This document shows, in pieces, positions 25,578 through 33,163 of a stretch of DNA of 64,000 bases. Numbering within the stretch: the first letter of the stretch is position 1; each line of letters starts with the position of its first letter. The notes under the pieces were generated by a model that worked only from the letters and a program-made list of their open reading frames with translations, was not told where the DNA came from and did not search any database. The translations under genes and the position numbers were made by a program. This stretch comes from Athalassotoga saccharophila (GTDB lineage: Bacteria > Thermotogota > Thermotogae > Mesoaciditogales > Mesoaciditogaceae), in NCBI RefSeq assembly GCF_009936215.1, contig NZ_AP019551.1, positions 372,001 to 436,000 of the forward strand, given 5' to 3'.

Positions 25578-26375
25578 ATGAAGATCAAGGATCTTTTCGG
25601 TACAGAAAAACCTGTTATAGGAATGGTTCACTTTCCACCTTTACCAGGTTCTCCTCTTTACGATGACGAAAAAGGCATGAGATACATAAAAGAAAGGGTT
25701 AAAAACGATCTTATCTCTCTTCAAGAAGGAAAGATAGATGGTCTTATCTTTTGCAACGAAAATGATAGGCCGTACAGACTTGAAGCAAATTACATGACCG
25801 TAGCCTCTATGAGTGCGGTCATAGGAGAATTATCGGAAATGATAAAAATCCCTTTCGGAATAGATGTCCTGTGGGATCCATCTGCCGCGCTTTCAATTGC
25901 AAAAGCCACGGGAGCGAAATTCATAAGGGAAATAATCACAGGCACTTATGTCTCTGATATGGGATTATGGAATACAAATGTTGGTGATCTCTACAGGTAC
26001 AAAAAGTTAATAGACGGGAAGAATATATCTATATTTTTCAACATCTCGGCAGAATTCGCTTACAATCTCGATAGACGTCCCATCGAAGAGATAGCAAAAA
26101 GTGTCGCCTTTTCCTCTCTTGCAGATGTTATTCTCATTTCCGGTCCTATGACAGGCGTTGCACCGGAGGTTGAAACTTTGAAAAGGGTAAAAGAAAGGGT
26201 CGATGTTCCTGTCTTTGTGAATACAGGCGTTAACATCAAAAACGTTTCCGAACTTTTAAAGGCAGCGGACGGAGCGATAGTCGGCACGAGTTTGAAAAAA
26301 GACGGTATCACCTGGAATCCAATAGACAAAGAAAGAGTCATCGATTTCATGAAAGAGGTAAATAGAATAAGATGA
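25578..26375 (+). CDS. BtpA/SgcQ family protein
   Basis: A 265-residue TIM-barrel-like protein of the BtpA/SgcQ family. The opening PVIGMVHFPPLPGSPLYD is diagnostic, followed by NENDRPYR, FGIDVLWDPSAAL and the phosphate-binding-like end VGTSLKKDG. The family was named from a photosystem I biogenesis factor but is mostly found in sugar-metabolism operons, where it is a predicted isomerase/aldolase-like enzyme with no settled reaction. It is directly downstream of the DeoR gene and overlaps the kinase gene by ATGA. Confidence 0.85.
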   Translation: MKIKDLFGTEKPVIGMVHFPPLPGSPLYDDEKGMRYIKERVKNDLISLQEGKIDGLIFCNENDRPYRLEANYMTVASMSAVIGELSEMIKIPFGIDVLWDPSAALSIAKATGAKFIREIITGTYVSDMGLWNTNVGDLYRYKKLIDGKNISIFFNISAEFAYNLDRRPIEEIAKSVAFSSLADVILISGPMTGVAPEVETLKRVKERVDVPVFVNTGVNIKNVSELLKAADGAIVGTSLKKDGITWNPIDKERVIDFMKEVNRIR

Positions 26376-27862
26376 GAGATTTAGCGATCGGAATCGATAT
26401 AGGGACTACGGGAATAAAAATAATGGTTATGGGAAAGGATGGGATCCTTTTCCAAGATGAAAGACCTCACGATCTTATTTCACAAAAAGCGGGCTTTGCG
26501 GAAGAGAATGCACAAAGATGGTGGGAAGACCTAAAATCGTTGTTGATGGGATTAAGAGATGGATTTGGAAAAAGAATAGGATCTATAGGTGTAACTGGTA
26601 TGGTCCCGGCCCTTGTACTTTTAGACGATGATCTCAACGTGATAAGAAATGCTATCCTTCAAAACGATTCAAGATCGACTGAAGAAATAGAATCTTTAAA
26701 GGAAATGATAAAAGGTGAAGAATTTTTCGAACTTACCGCAAATACAATAAATCAGCAGATAATCTTTCCGAAGATCATGTGGATAAGAAAAAATGAACCT
26801 CAAAGTTTTGAAAAGACACGCTGGATAATGGGATCTTATGACTTCATAGCCACAAAATTAACGGGAGTACCTCATGTTGAATTAAACTGGGCTTTAGAAA
26901 GCGGGATGCTACTTGTAAAAGAAAAGAGATGGTACACAGAACTTTTGAAAGAACTCGACATCGATGAAAAGATTTTGCCACCCATCTTTGATCCTACACA
27001 GATAATCGGAAAGGTAAGTAAAGAAGTTTCAAAAGAGACCGGATTACCTGATGGAATACCAGTTATAGCAGGTTCAGCCGATCACATAGCGGCATCTTTG
27101 GCAGTTGGGCTTGTGGAGGAAGGGGATCTGCTTCTTAAGATCGGGGGCGCAGGCGATATAATGTTTGTCACAGATTCTTTTAAAACTGAAAAGCGCCTGT
27201 TTTTTGATTACCATGACATACCCGGCAAATACGTTTTAAACGGTTGTATGGCGACAAGCGGCTCTCTTATAAAATGGTACATGAATCTTTTAAAGACAGA
27301 CGATTACGATGAACTTACCAAATTGGCCGAAATGAGTTCGATAGGATCTGAAGGCATAGTAACTCTGCCGTACTTTCTCGGAGAGAAAACACCTATTTTC
27401 GACACAAAAGCGCGCGGATTGATATTCGGACTCGATCTTCATCATTCAAGGGGAGACATATTCAGATCTCTTCTCGAAAGTGTTTCATTCGGCTTTAACC
27501 ATCATATCGAAATTTTGAAAGAGGCGGGATTTAAGATAAAAAGAGTCTTTATCTCAGATGGAGGGGCCAAAAATCCACTCTGGCGTCAAATCGTCTCAGA
27601 CATTATAGGCATGGATCTGAATTACAAAAAAGAAAAGGGATCTGTCTTTGGCGTGTCTTTGCTTGCGGCATATTCGGCCGGGATAATCAAGAATTTGTAC
27701 GATTTTGAAAAAGATGAAGAGTCTGAGATCACGCATTTCAACCTTCAAAACCATCTGAAATACGAAAAATATTACACAATATACAAAAAACTGTACATGT
27801 CTTTAAGACCTATTTACGAAGAACTTTACAATCTCAGGGAGGTAAAAGAAGATGAGATTTGA
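26372..27862 (+). CDS. FGGY-family sugar kinase (xylulokinase-like)
   Basis: A 496-residue carbohydrate kinase, full length for FGGY. N-terminal phosphate loop AIGIDIGTTGIKIMV, GVTGMVPALVLLD, and QNDSRS; the C-terminal half has GSADHIAASLAVG, GGAGDIMF and the signature FISDGGAKNPLWRQIVSDI. Xylulokinase, ribulokinase and related polyol kinases share this layout; substrate is open. Its product would be the likely inducer for the DeoR protein. Confidence 0.9.
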   Translation: MRDLAIGIDIGTTGIKIMVMGKDGILFQDERPHDLISQKAGFAEENAQRWWEDLKSLLMGLRDGFGKRIGSIGVTGMVPALVLLDDDLNVIRNAILQNDSRSTEEIESLKEMIKGEEFFELTANTINQQIIFPKIMWIRKNEPQSFEKTRWIMGSYDFIATKLTGVPHVELNWALESGMLLVKEKRWYTELLKELDIDEKILPPIFDPTQIIGKVSKEVSKETGLPDGIPVIAGSADHIAASLAVGLVEEGDLLLKIGGAGDIMFVTDSFKTEKRLFFDYHDIPGKYVLNGCMATSGSLIKWYMNLLKTDDYDELTKLAEMSSIGSEGIVTLPYFLGEKTPIFDTKARGLIFGLDLHHSRGDIFRSLLESVSFGFNHHIEILKEAGFKIKRVFISDGGAKNPLWRQIVSDIIGMDLNYKKEKGSVFGVSLLAAYSAGIIKNLYDFEKDEESEITHFNLQNHLKYEKYYTIYKKLYMSLRPIYEELYNLREVKEDEI

Positions 27863-28631
27863 GAATAAAGTTGTCCTGATTACAGGATCTGCAAAAGGCA
27901 TAGGAAAGGCGATAGCAGAAGGCTTTGCACGGGAGGGCGCATTGCTTGCCCTTACGGATTTAGACACAAATGAACTTGAAAAAACTGCCACGAATCTGAA
28001 AAGCATTTCCAAAATGGTCAGATCATACGCACTCGATGTCACAAACTCAAAGATGGTAGAGGAAGTCGTCAAAAAGGTCATAGAAGATTTTAAGGTGATA
28101 GACATTTTGATAAACAACGCCGGTGTATCGACAATGAACTATTTTTGGGAATTAAAAGAGGAAGAATGGGATTTCAACATGAATGTAAATGCCAAAGGTG
28201 TCTGGCTTGTAAGTAAATACGTTGTCCCTCACATGATAAAGAGAAGAAAGGGAAAAATTGTTAACACGGCCTCTATGGCCGGGAAGATAGGAGCAGATCT
28301 GCTCGCTCATTATTCGGCCTCAAAATTCGCCGTTGTGGGCTTTACTCAGGCCGCAGCCAAAGAACTTGCACCGTACGGGATAAATGTCAATTCCGTATGT
28401 CCCGGCTTTGTCAAAACTTCCATGCAAGACAGAGAAATCGTGTGGGAAGCGAAATTAAGGGGCGTAGATGATCCAGAAGAGATAAGAAGGGGATATATAA
28501 AACAGACACCGCTTGGGAGGCTGTGCTATCCGGAAGATGTGGCAAAGGTTGTATTGTTTCTTGCATCCGAAGATGCGGATTTCATGACCGGACAAGCGAT
28601 AAATGTGACCGGCGGCGCATGTATGCATTAA
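27852..28631 (+). CDS. Short-chain dehydrogenase/reductase
   Basis: A 259-residue classical SDR. NAD(P) site TGSAKGIGKAIAEG, ALTDLD (Asp after beta-2, favouring NAD), NNAG, catalytic Ser in NTASMAG, and YSASK (Tyr/Lys). The C-terminal end MTGQAINVTGG is typical of sugar/polyol dehydrogenases of this family. The start lies inside the kinase gene (11-base overlap). A polyol or sugar oxidation step before or after phosphorylation is probable. Confidence 0.9.
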   Translation: MRFENKVVLITGSAKGIGKAIAEGFAREGALLALTDLDTNELEKTATNLKSISKMVRSYALDVTNSKMVEEVVKKVIEDFKVIDILINNAGVSTMNYFWELKEEEWDFNMNVNAKGVWLVSKYVVPHMIKRRKGKIVNTASMAGKIGADLLAHYSASKFAVVGFTQAAAKELAPYGINVNSVCPGFVKTSMQDREIVWEAKLRGVDDPEEIRRGYIKQTPLGRLCYPEDVAKVVLFLASEDADFMTGQAINVTGGACMH

Positions 28632-28641
28632 AGGAGGAGAC

Positions 28642-29400
28642 GTGGAAATAATAGAAATCATGATAGAGGCGGCAAAGAAAGCCGGAAGTATCTTGAAAGA
28701 CGGATATGAAAGTTCCTACGATGTTAAAATCAAAAGTTCATCGGCAGATCTTGTAACTTCTGTCGATCTTGATTCGCAGTCAGCAATAATTGAAACATTG
28801 GAGAAAACCAATATCCCAATTGTGGCAGAAGAATCGACACAGAAAATTACGGAAAAAAACGCTTTTTACGTCGATCCTCTCGATGGCACGCTTAATTTTG
28901 TGCATGGAATACCATTCTTTTGCGTTTCAATAGGATACTGGGAAAATGAAATGCCAATTATCGGGGTAGTCTACGACCCTCTAAGAGATGAGTTGTTTTA
29001 CGGTATCAAAGACAAAGGCGCATATCTGAATGGGAAAAAACTTTCTGTAAAGAAAAAGGACCTTAAGGATTCTATCCTTTCAACAGGCCTTCCTTACAAT
29101 CGTCAAAAGATGATGCGTGCCATCGAAGAGACAAAAAAGATCATTTCATCTGTTCAGGAAGTTAGAATTCTCGGAAGCGCGGCTTTGTCACTTTGCTATC
29201 TTGCGGCCGGACGGATAGATGGATACTGGGAGGACGAGATATACCCATGGGACGTTGCCGCGGGGATAGCGATATCCACAGAGGCAGGAGTGAAGATCAC
29301 GAATTTTGATGGAAAAGACTACAAACTAAAAGAAATAGAAATAGTCGGCGCTATACCTGAGATACACCAAGAAATTCTAAGAATTTTAAAGGGATTTTAA
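28642..29400 (+). CDS. Inositol-monophosphatase family phosphatase
   Basis: A 252-residue Mg-dependent sugar phosphatase. Metal sites appear as AEES, DPLDGTLNFVHG (about 76-87) and WDVAAGIAI. Starts at GTG after AAGGAGGAG. Members act on inositol monophosphate, fructose-1,6-bisphosphate, or other sugar phosphates. In an operon that also has a kinase this is odd, and suggests a phosphorylated import substrate or a salvage role. Confidence 0.88.
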   Translation: MEIIEIMIEAAKKAGSILKDGYESSYDVKIKSSSADLVTSVDLDSQSAIIETLEKTNIPIVAEESTQKITEKNAFYVDPLDGTLNFVHGIPFFCVSIGYWENEMPIIGVVYDPLRDELFYGIKDKGAYLNGKKLSVKKKDLKDSILSTGLPYNRQKMMRAIEETKKIISSVQEVRILGSAALSLCYLAAGRIDGYWEDEIYPWDVAAGIAISTEAGVKITNFDGKDYKLKEIEIVGAIPEIHQEILRILKGF

Positions 29401-29432
29401 ATTCACTTAATCTTGGGATATAAATGGGAGAA

Positions 29433-29450
29433 ACTTTTAATGTTAAAAGT
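29433..29450. promoter_or_regulatory. 18-bp palindrome in the leader of the binding-protein gene
   Basis: ACTTTTAA-TG-TTAAAAGT is a perfect 18-bp palindrome 24 bases before the ATG. A weak promoter (TTTAAA-17-TATAAA, -10 near 29419) precedes it. It could be an operator or an RNA hairpin. The outer bases ATTCACTT/AAGTGAAT (29401, 29446-) add a second, longer pairing. Confidence 0.4.
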
Positions 29451-29474
29451 GAATAGACTTCAAAAGGAGGTGTA

Positions 29475-30731
29475 ATGATGAGGGGTAAAGTAATTATCTT
29501 AGTTGCGTTAGTCGCTTTGTTAGCGATTACGGCTCTGGCCGATACTTCTACGGCAGGTTTAACGGGTCCTCAAGGTCCTATACCGTCATGGGACACCGTC
29601 GTTCAAATGGCAAAGCAGGAAGGCTCAGTGTCTTGGTACGCGTACGGTGCCGAATACGACAAACTTTACTTTGAAAGTTTAATACCAAAATTCGAAAAAC
29701 AATACGGTATAAAGGTCAATTTCATATTTGGAGACTGGTACGCATTTTTACAGAAACTTCTTGCCGAACAGAAAGCCGGACAGAATGTTGGAGACATGGA
29801 TCTTGTCTTCACATGGTCAATACCTTTTAACGATGCGTGGAATGCGGGAGTTGTATGGAAGTATCCATGGAGTTACGTTATACCAAACGCAAGAAATATA
29901 GTAGATCCATATTTACTTCAATATACGGACATGATCCCGACAAATGGAGCCTTTGTACCATTTATATGGTGGCAAGTAGCCTTCCTTTACAACAAGCAGA
30001 TGGTCAAGAATCCTCCACAATCATGGGACGATTTAATGGCATGGGTTAAGGCAAATCCGGGCAAATTCACCTATTGTGATCCAAATACCGGCGGAAGTGG
30101 CCATACCTTCCTTATAACGCTTTCACAATGGCTCTACGGCTATGATAGATATTACAATTCAATGGGCATGCCATACAATAAAGCACTTGGATCTGAACTT
30201 TGGAATACCGTCGGACCAAAGGGATACTCTCTGTGGGGATATTTAAAAGAATTACAAAAATACATGTACCAGCCCGGATTCTATCCAGCGGGAAACTCTG
30301 CCGCAATCTCCCTCTTTTCAAAGGGTCAAGTATGGCTTGAGCCACAATGGCTTGACGTTACGGCATCGTGGATAAAACAGGGACTTCTGGATCCGAATAT
30401 AGTTGGCCTCTACATACCAAAACCGACTATGGATGCAGGCGGAATGGATGGACTCTTCATTCCTTATAACGCTCCCCATAAATACGCTGCAATGGTCCTT
30501 GCCAATTACCTGCTCTCGAATGAAGTTCAAACTGGTATAGTACTTGATAGAGGAGGAGCCTTCCCGGTCGTTACGGGAGTCATGAATAAACCAGAGGTTA
30601 TCCAAGCGATAAAAACGCAGCCTTATTGGGTACCACTTGACAGTGTAACGAATCCTCTCTGGCTGAGATCGGGCCTCTACATGGATGAATTGATGAAAGA
30701 CTGGACTCAAATCATCGCGAAGTCTCAATAA
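29475..30731 (+). CDS. ABC importer substrate-binding protein (PotD/YnjB-like)
   Basis: A 418-residue exported binding protein with signal peptide (KVIILVALVALLAITALA, cleavage about residue 23) and Trp/Tyr-rich ligand cleft (WDTVVQMAKQEGSVSWYAYG, DLVFTWSIPF). It belongs to the family-1 binding proteins that go with spermidine/putrescine-type permeases; the YnjB group is the best match I can recall. AGGAGGTG ribosome site. In this operon context (kinase, SDR, phosphatase) the ligand is more likely a polyol or sugar derivative than a polyamine. The gene is separated from its permeases by the IscB element. Confidence 0.85.
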   Translation: MMRGKVIILVALVALLAITALADTSTAGLTGPQGPIPSWDTVVQMAKQEGSVSWYAYGAEYDKLYFESLIPKFEKQYGIKVNFIFGDWYAFLQKLLAEQKAGQNVGDMDLVFTWSIPFNDAWNAGVVWKYPWSYVIPNARNIVDPYLLQYTDMIPTNGAFVPFIWWQVAFLYNKQMVKNPPQSWDDLMAWVKANPGKFTYCDPNTGGSGHTFLITLSQWLYGYDRYYNSMGMPYNKALGSELWNTVGPKGYSLWGYLKELQKYMYQPGFYPAGNSAAISLFSKGQVWLEPQWLDVTASWIKQGLLDPNIVGLYIPKPTMDAGGMDGLFIPYNAPHKYAAMVLANYLLSNEVQTGIVLDRGGAFPVVTGVMNKPEVIQAIKTQPYWVPLDSVTNPLWLRSGLYMDELMKDWTQIIAKSQ

Positions 30732-30735
30732 AATT

Positions 30736-30762
30736 AGGTCAGGCTCTACGCCTGACCTTTTT
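30736..30762 (+). terminator. Intercistronic terminator-like hairpin after the binding-protein gene
   Basis: AGGTCAGGC / GCCTGACCT, 9-bp perfect stem, 5-base loop, then TTTT. Same place as the hairpin in the sugar operon at 2287: after the binding-protein gene and before the permeases, so it is likely an attenuator of downstream expression. It is followed at once by AGGAGGG, the orphaned ribosome site of the permease gene. Confidence 0.7.
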
Positions 30763-30774
30763 AGGAGGGAAGAG

Positions 30775-31000
30775 TCAACACCCCACCACCTTTAGAGGTG
30801 GGGGCTTGTAAAAGCCCTTGTTGATTAGCCTAAGTCGCAAGACTACGTTATTCGTGTCATGACACCCTGAGATGCTGCTCAAGTTTCAGGCTCTGTCGTT
30901 TACCATTAAACAGTTCTGATGGGTAGGAACAGTGTGGTAAGCCCAAAAGCACGAATAACATTGGCGATGAGCATCTAACAGTCGCAAGACTGACTTATCT
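30775..31000 (+). ncRNA. Omega-RNA of IscB (guide scaffold)
   Basis: Directly upstream of iscB, where omega-RNA is expected. Complementary segments I can pair by eye: TCAACA (30775) with TGTTGA (30819); CCCC/GGGG end stem; GGGCTT-GTAA-AAGCCC (about 30801-30816); AGTC-GCAA-GACT (30833-30844); GTTATTCGTG (30847-30856) with CACGAATAAC (30950-30959); CCTGA (30866) with TCAGG (30886); GTTC...GAAC inside ACCA...TGGT; CAGTC-GCAA-GACTG (30979-30992). AGATGCT (30870-30876) in a loop pairs with AGCATCT (30970-30976) outside, making a pseudoknot as in known IscB omega-RNAs. By the family rule the guide is the 5' end, copied from the flank ending near 30774. Confidence 0.8.
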
Positions 31001-31015
31001 CTGAGGAGATTGAAG

Positions 31016-32266
31016 ATGGTTTACGTAATAAGCAAATCAGGAAAACCTTTGATGCCTACGAAAAGACATGGCAAGGTAAGAAGAATGCTTAAATCTGGAA
31101 TGGCAAAAGTGGTAAGACGCACTCCATTCACGATTCAATTGTTGTATGACTCAGAAGAATACACGCAGGATGTAACAGTAGGAATGGACATAGGATCACG
31201 TCATGCAGGAGCGTCAGCAATATCTGGAAATAAAGAACTCTTTGCAGGACAATTTGATATGAGGACAGATATTCATGATTTAATGACGGAACGAAGAATG
31301 TACAGAAGAGATAGAAGAAGTTATAAAACGAGATACAGAGAAGCACGATTTTTGAACAGGAAAAAAGACAAATGGCTTGCGCCGTCTGTCAGATGGAAAG
31401 TAGAGGCTCACATAAGAATAATTCATTTCCTTTCTAAAATTCTTCCAATTGCAAGAGTAGTTGTAGAAATAGCACCATTTGACACGCAAAAAATAATGAA
31501 TCCCGAGATTTCTGGAGTGGAATACCAGAACGGAGTGCAGAAAGGCTTTAGCGATGTAAGAGAGTATTGTTTGTGGCGTGCTGGGTATAAATCTGAATAC
31601 TCAGGCAAGAAAGGCATTCTTGAAGTTCATCACATTATCCCCAAAAGCATGGGAGGCACAGATACACCGGAAAATCTGATTGTATTAACTGCCGATGAGC
31701 ACAAACAAATACACGAAGGAAAGATTAAGATCACAAAGAGAGTAAATCAAAAGATAAAAGGTTTAAAAGACGCAAGCCATGTTTCCACGATTGGGCAATT
31801 CATAGTATCGGGACTTAGGATAAGATATCTGACAGAAGTAACATTTGGAAATATCACAAAGGGCAAAAGAATGGCAAGCAATTTAAGTAAAACACATGAT
31901 ACAGATGCTCTCATAATCGCAGGAGGAGATGCAACAACGACGAGGACAGAATCATCATTCTTTGCCAAATTTGTAAGAAGGCAGAACAGATCATTGCACA
32001 AAGCAAATATGTTGAATGGTGGGAGAAAGAAAGTTAACACGATCAAATCTGCAAAAGGATACAAAAGGTTTGACAAAGTTCTGTACAATGATGAGGAATG
32101 TTTCATATACGGTCTTCGGACAAGTGGATACTTTGATTTACGAAAGTTGGATGGTAGCAAGATACATGTGTCTGCGAACTGGAAACAGTTAAAGAAACTG
32201 GAAAGTGCAAAAACATTGTTGATAGAAAGGCAGGTGAATGTGGCAATTCCTCTCCAACTTACATAA
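31016..32266 (+). CDS. iscB: IscB RNA-guided endonuclease (Cas9 ancestor family)
   Basis: About 416 residues; ATG at 31016 follows AGGAG, and a TTG at 31010 is less likely. Domains in order: PLMP region (GKPLMPTKRHGKVRRML, about 9-25), RuvC-I (VGMDIGSRHAG, Asp58), Arg-rich bridge helix (ERRMYRRDRRSYKTRYREAR, about 92-111), RuvC-II (VVVEIAPFD, Glu151), HNH (LEVHHIIPKSMGG...PENLIVLT, His205-206), RuvC-III (KTHDTDALIIAG, His294 and Asp297), and a C-terminal RNA/TAM-binding part. All catalytic residues appear intact. The four Cys that form a zinc knuckle around HNH in many IscBs are absent: the first pair reads YKSEYSGKKG and the second LTADEHKQIH. Confidence 0.93.
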   Translation: MVYVISKSGKPLMPTKRHGKVRRMLKSGMAKVVRRTPFTIQLLYDSEEYTQDVTVGMDIGSRHAGASAISGNKELFAGQFDMRTDIHDLMTERRMYRRDRRSYKTRYREARFLNRKKDKWLAPSVRWKVEAHIRIIHFLSKILPIARVVVEIAPFDTQKIMNPEISGVEYQNGVQKGFSDVREYCLWRAGYKSEYSGKKGILEVHHIIPKSMGGTDTPENLIVLTADEHKQIHEGKIKITKRVNQKIKGLKDASHVSTIGQFIVSGLRIRYLTEVTFGNITKGKRMASNLSKTHDTDALIIAGGDATTTRTESSFFAKFVRRQNRSLHKANMLNGGRKKVNTIKSAKGYKRFDKVLYNDEECFIYGLRTSGYFDLRKLDGSKIHVSANWKQLKKLESAKTLLIERQVNVAIPLQLT

Positions 32267-32286
32267 GATCGGAGTCTCCTTGCCAC
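32240..32286 (+). repeat. Right-end hairpin of the IscB element
   Basis: GTGGCAA (32240-32246) pairs with TTGCCAC (32280-32286), and inside CTCC pairs with GGAG (32271-32274). It overlaps the last 9 codons of iscB and ends eight bases before the permease ATG. Imperfect end hairpins are what Y1 transposases recognise. Confidence 0.6.
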
Positions 32287-32293
32287 AAGAACG

Positions 32294-33163
32294 ATGAAGC
32301 CAAAGGTTAAATTTTCCGTTGCGTTACTTTACCTTTCTCCGGTTATCATCTTTTATTCTTTTATATTCGTTTTACCCTTGATCTTGGTTTTTCTCCAATC
32401 CTTTGGACTTTACAGTTTGGGGCCAATGAAGCCTCCAAAGTTCACCTTAGAATATTATTTGAAATTTTTCGATTTAAAAGGACCTTATCTTGAGAGTTTA
32501 TGGTTTAGTTTTTGGAATTCAGCCCTTGCCACTGTGATTATAAGCGTAATTTCATTTTTTCTTGCGATCTTTTTCTATTTTGTCAACTTCAAGGGTAAAT
32601 CTTTTGTTTCTGCAACGTACAAAATACCTTTGTTCATTCCTTATTTGATCTCCGCATTCGCGTGGTGGAATTTACTCTCTCCCGGTGGATACGCTCAAAG
32701 ATTACTCGCCGCAACAGGGATAGTAAATCCGAATATGTTGCTTGTGAATGATCCGAATGGAATAGGAATAATAGTGGCAAATGTTTGGATGAATTTTCCT
32801 TACATGGTGCTCTTGATAACTGGTACACTCAAAATGATAGATCCAACTTTGATAGAAGCCGCAAGAACATTGGGATCGACCTTTTGGAAGAGTATTTTTA
32901 AAATAGTCCTTCCATTATCAATGCCTGGATTTTTGGCCGGATCTATTCTTTCTTTCATAGGCATGTTTGGGGCCTTCTCCGTTGCCTTCATCCTTGGAGC
33001 AAGTTGGCCACAGTACATGTCGATATCCATATACAATGACGTAACGCAATTTTCCGAGTACGGGATGGCATCGGTTCAGTCTGTCATATACATGATAAGT
33101 GCGATTTTAATAACTTATTTTTACACAAAGATAATAGCAAGGCTTCAAGGTGAAAGACGATGA
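32294..33163 (+). CDS. ABC importer permease 1 (PotB-like)
   Basis: A 289-residue inner-membrane permease with six helices and the EAA loop LIEAARTLGSTFWKSIFKIV (about 190-209). It opens KPKVKFSVALLYLSP. No Shine-Dalgarno sequence lies before its ATG, because the IscB element sits there; the AGGAGGG at 30763 looks like the one that was displaced. Translation may now be poor or depend on read-through from iscB. Overlaps permease 2 by ATGA. Confidence 0.9.
   Translation: MKPKVKFSVALLYLSPVIIFYSFIFVLPLILVFLQSFGLYSLGPMKPPKFTLEYYLKFFDLKGPYLESLWFSFWNSALATVIISVISFFLAIFFYFVNFKGKSFVSATYKIPLFIPYLISAFAWWNLLSPGGYAQRLLAATGIVNPNMLLVNDPNGIGIIVANVWMNFPYMVLLITGTLKMIDPTLIEAARTLGSTFWKSIFKIVLPLSMPGFLAGSILSFIGMFGAFSVAFILGASWPQYMSISIYNDVTQFSEYGMASVQSVIYMISAILITYFYTKIIARLQGERR

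Larger units (their letters stand above)
30770..32286 (+). mobile_element. IscB-carrying IS200/IS605-like element (no transposase)
   Basis: A foreign block of about 1.5 kb between the binding-protein gene and its permease genes. Left end: C-rich stem CCCC-ACC-ACCT-TTAG-AGGT-GGGG near 30781. Right end: GTGGCAA/TTGCCAC hairpin (32240-32286). Inside lie an omega-RNA and iscB, but no Y1 transposase, so it must be moved by a TnpA from elsewhere. The exact boundaries are approximate; the left one is about 30770-30775 and the right one about 32286-32290. Joining the flanks restores AGGAGGG plus about 8 bases before the permease ATG. Such elements leave no target duplication, and none is seen. Confidence 0.75.

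Noticed and set aside
30781-30992. Riboswitch or leader of the permease operon
   Set aside because: The structured region is directly upstream of iscB, has the pseudoknot and tetraloop stems expected of omega-RNA, and is not followed by the permease gene.
31016-32266. TnpB (single-domain OrfB) instead of IscB
   Set aside because: An HNH domain interrupts the RuvC fold, a PLMP N-terminus is present, and the structured RNA is upstream rather than downstream. These are IscB traits.
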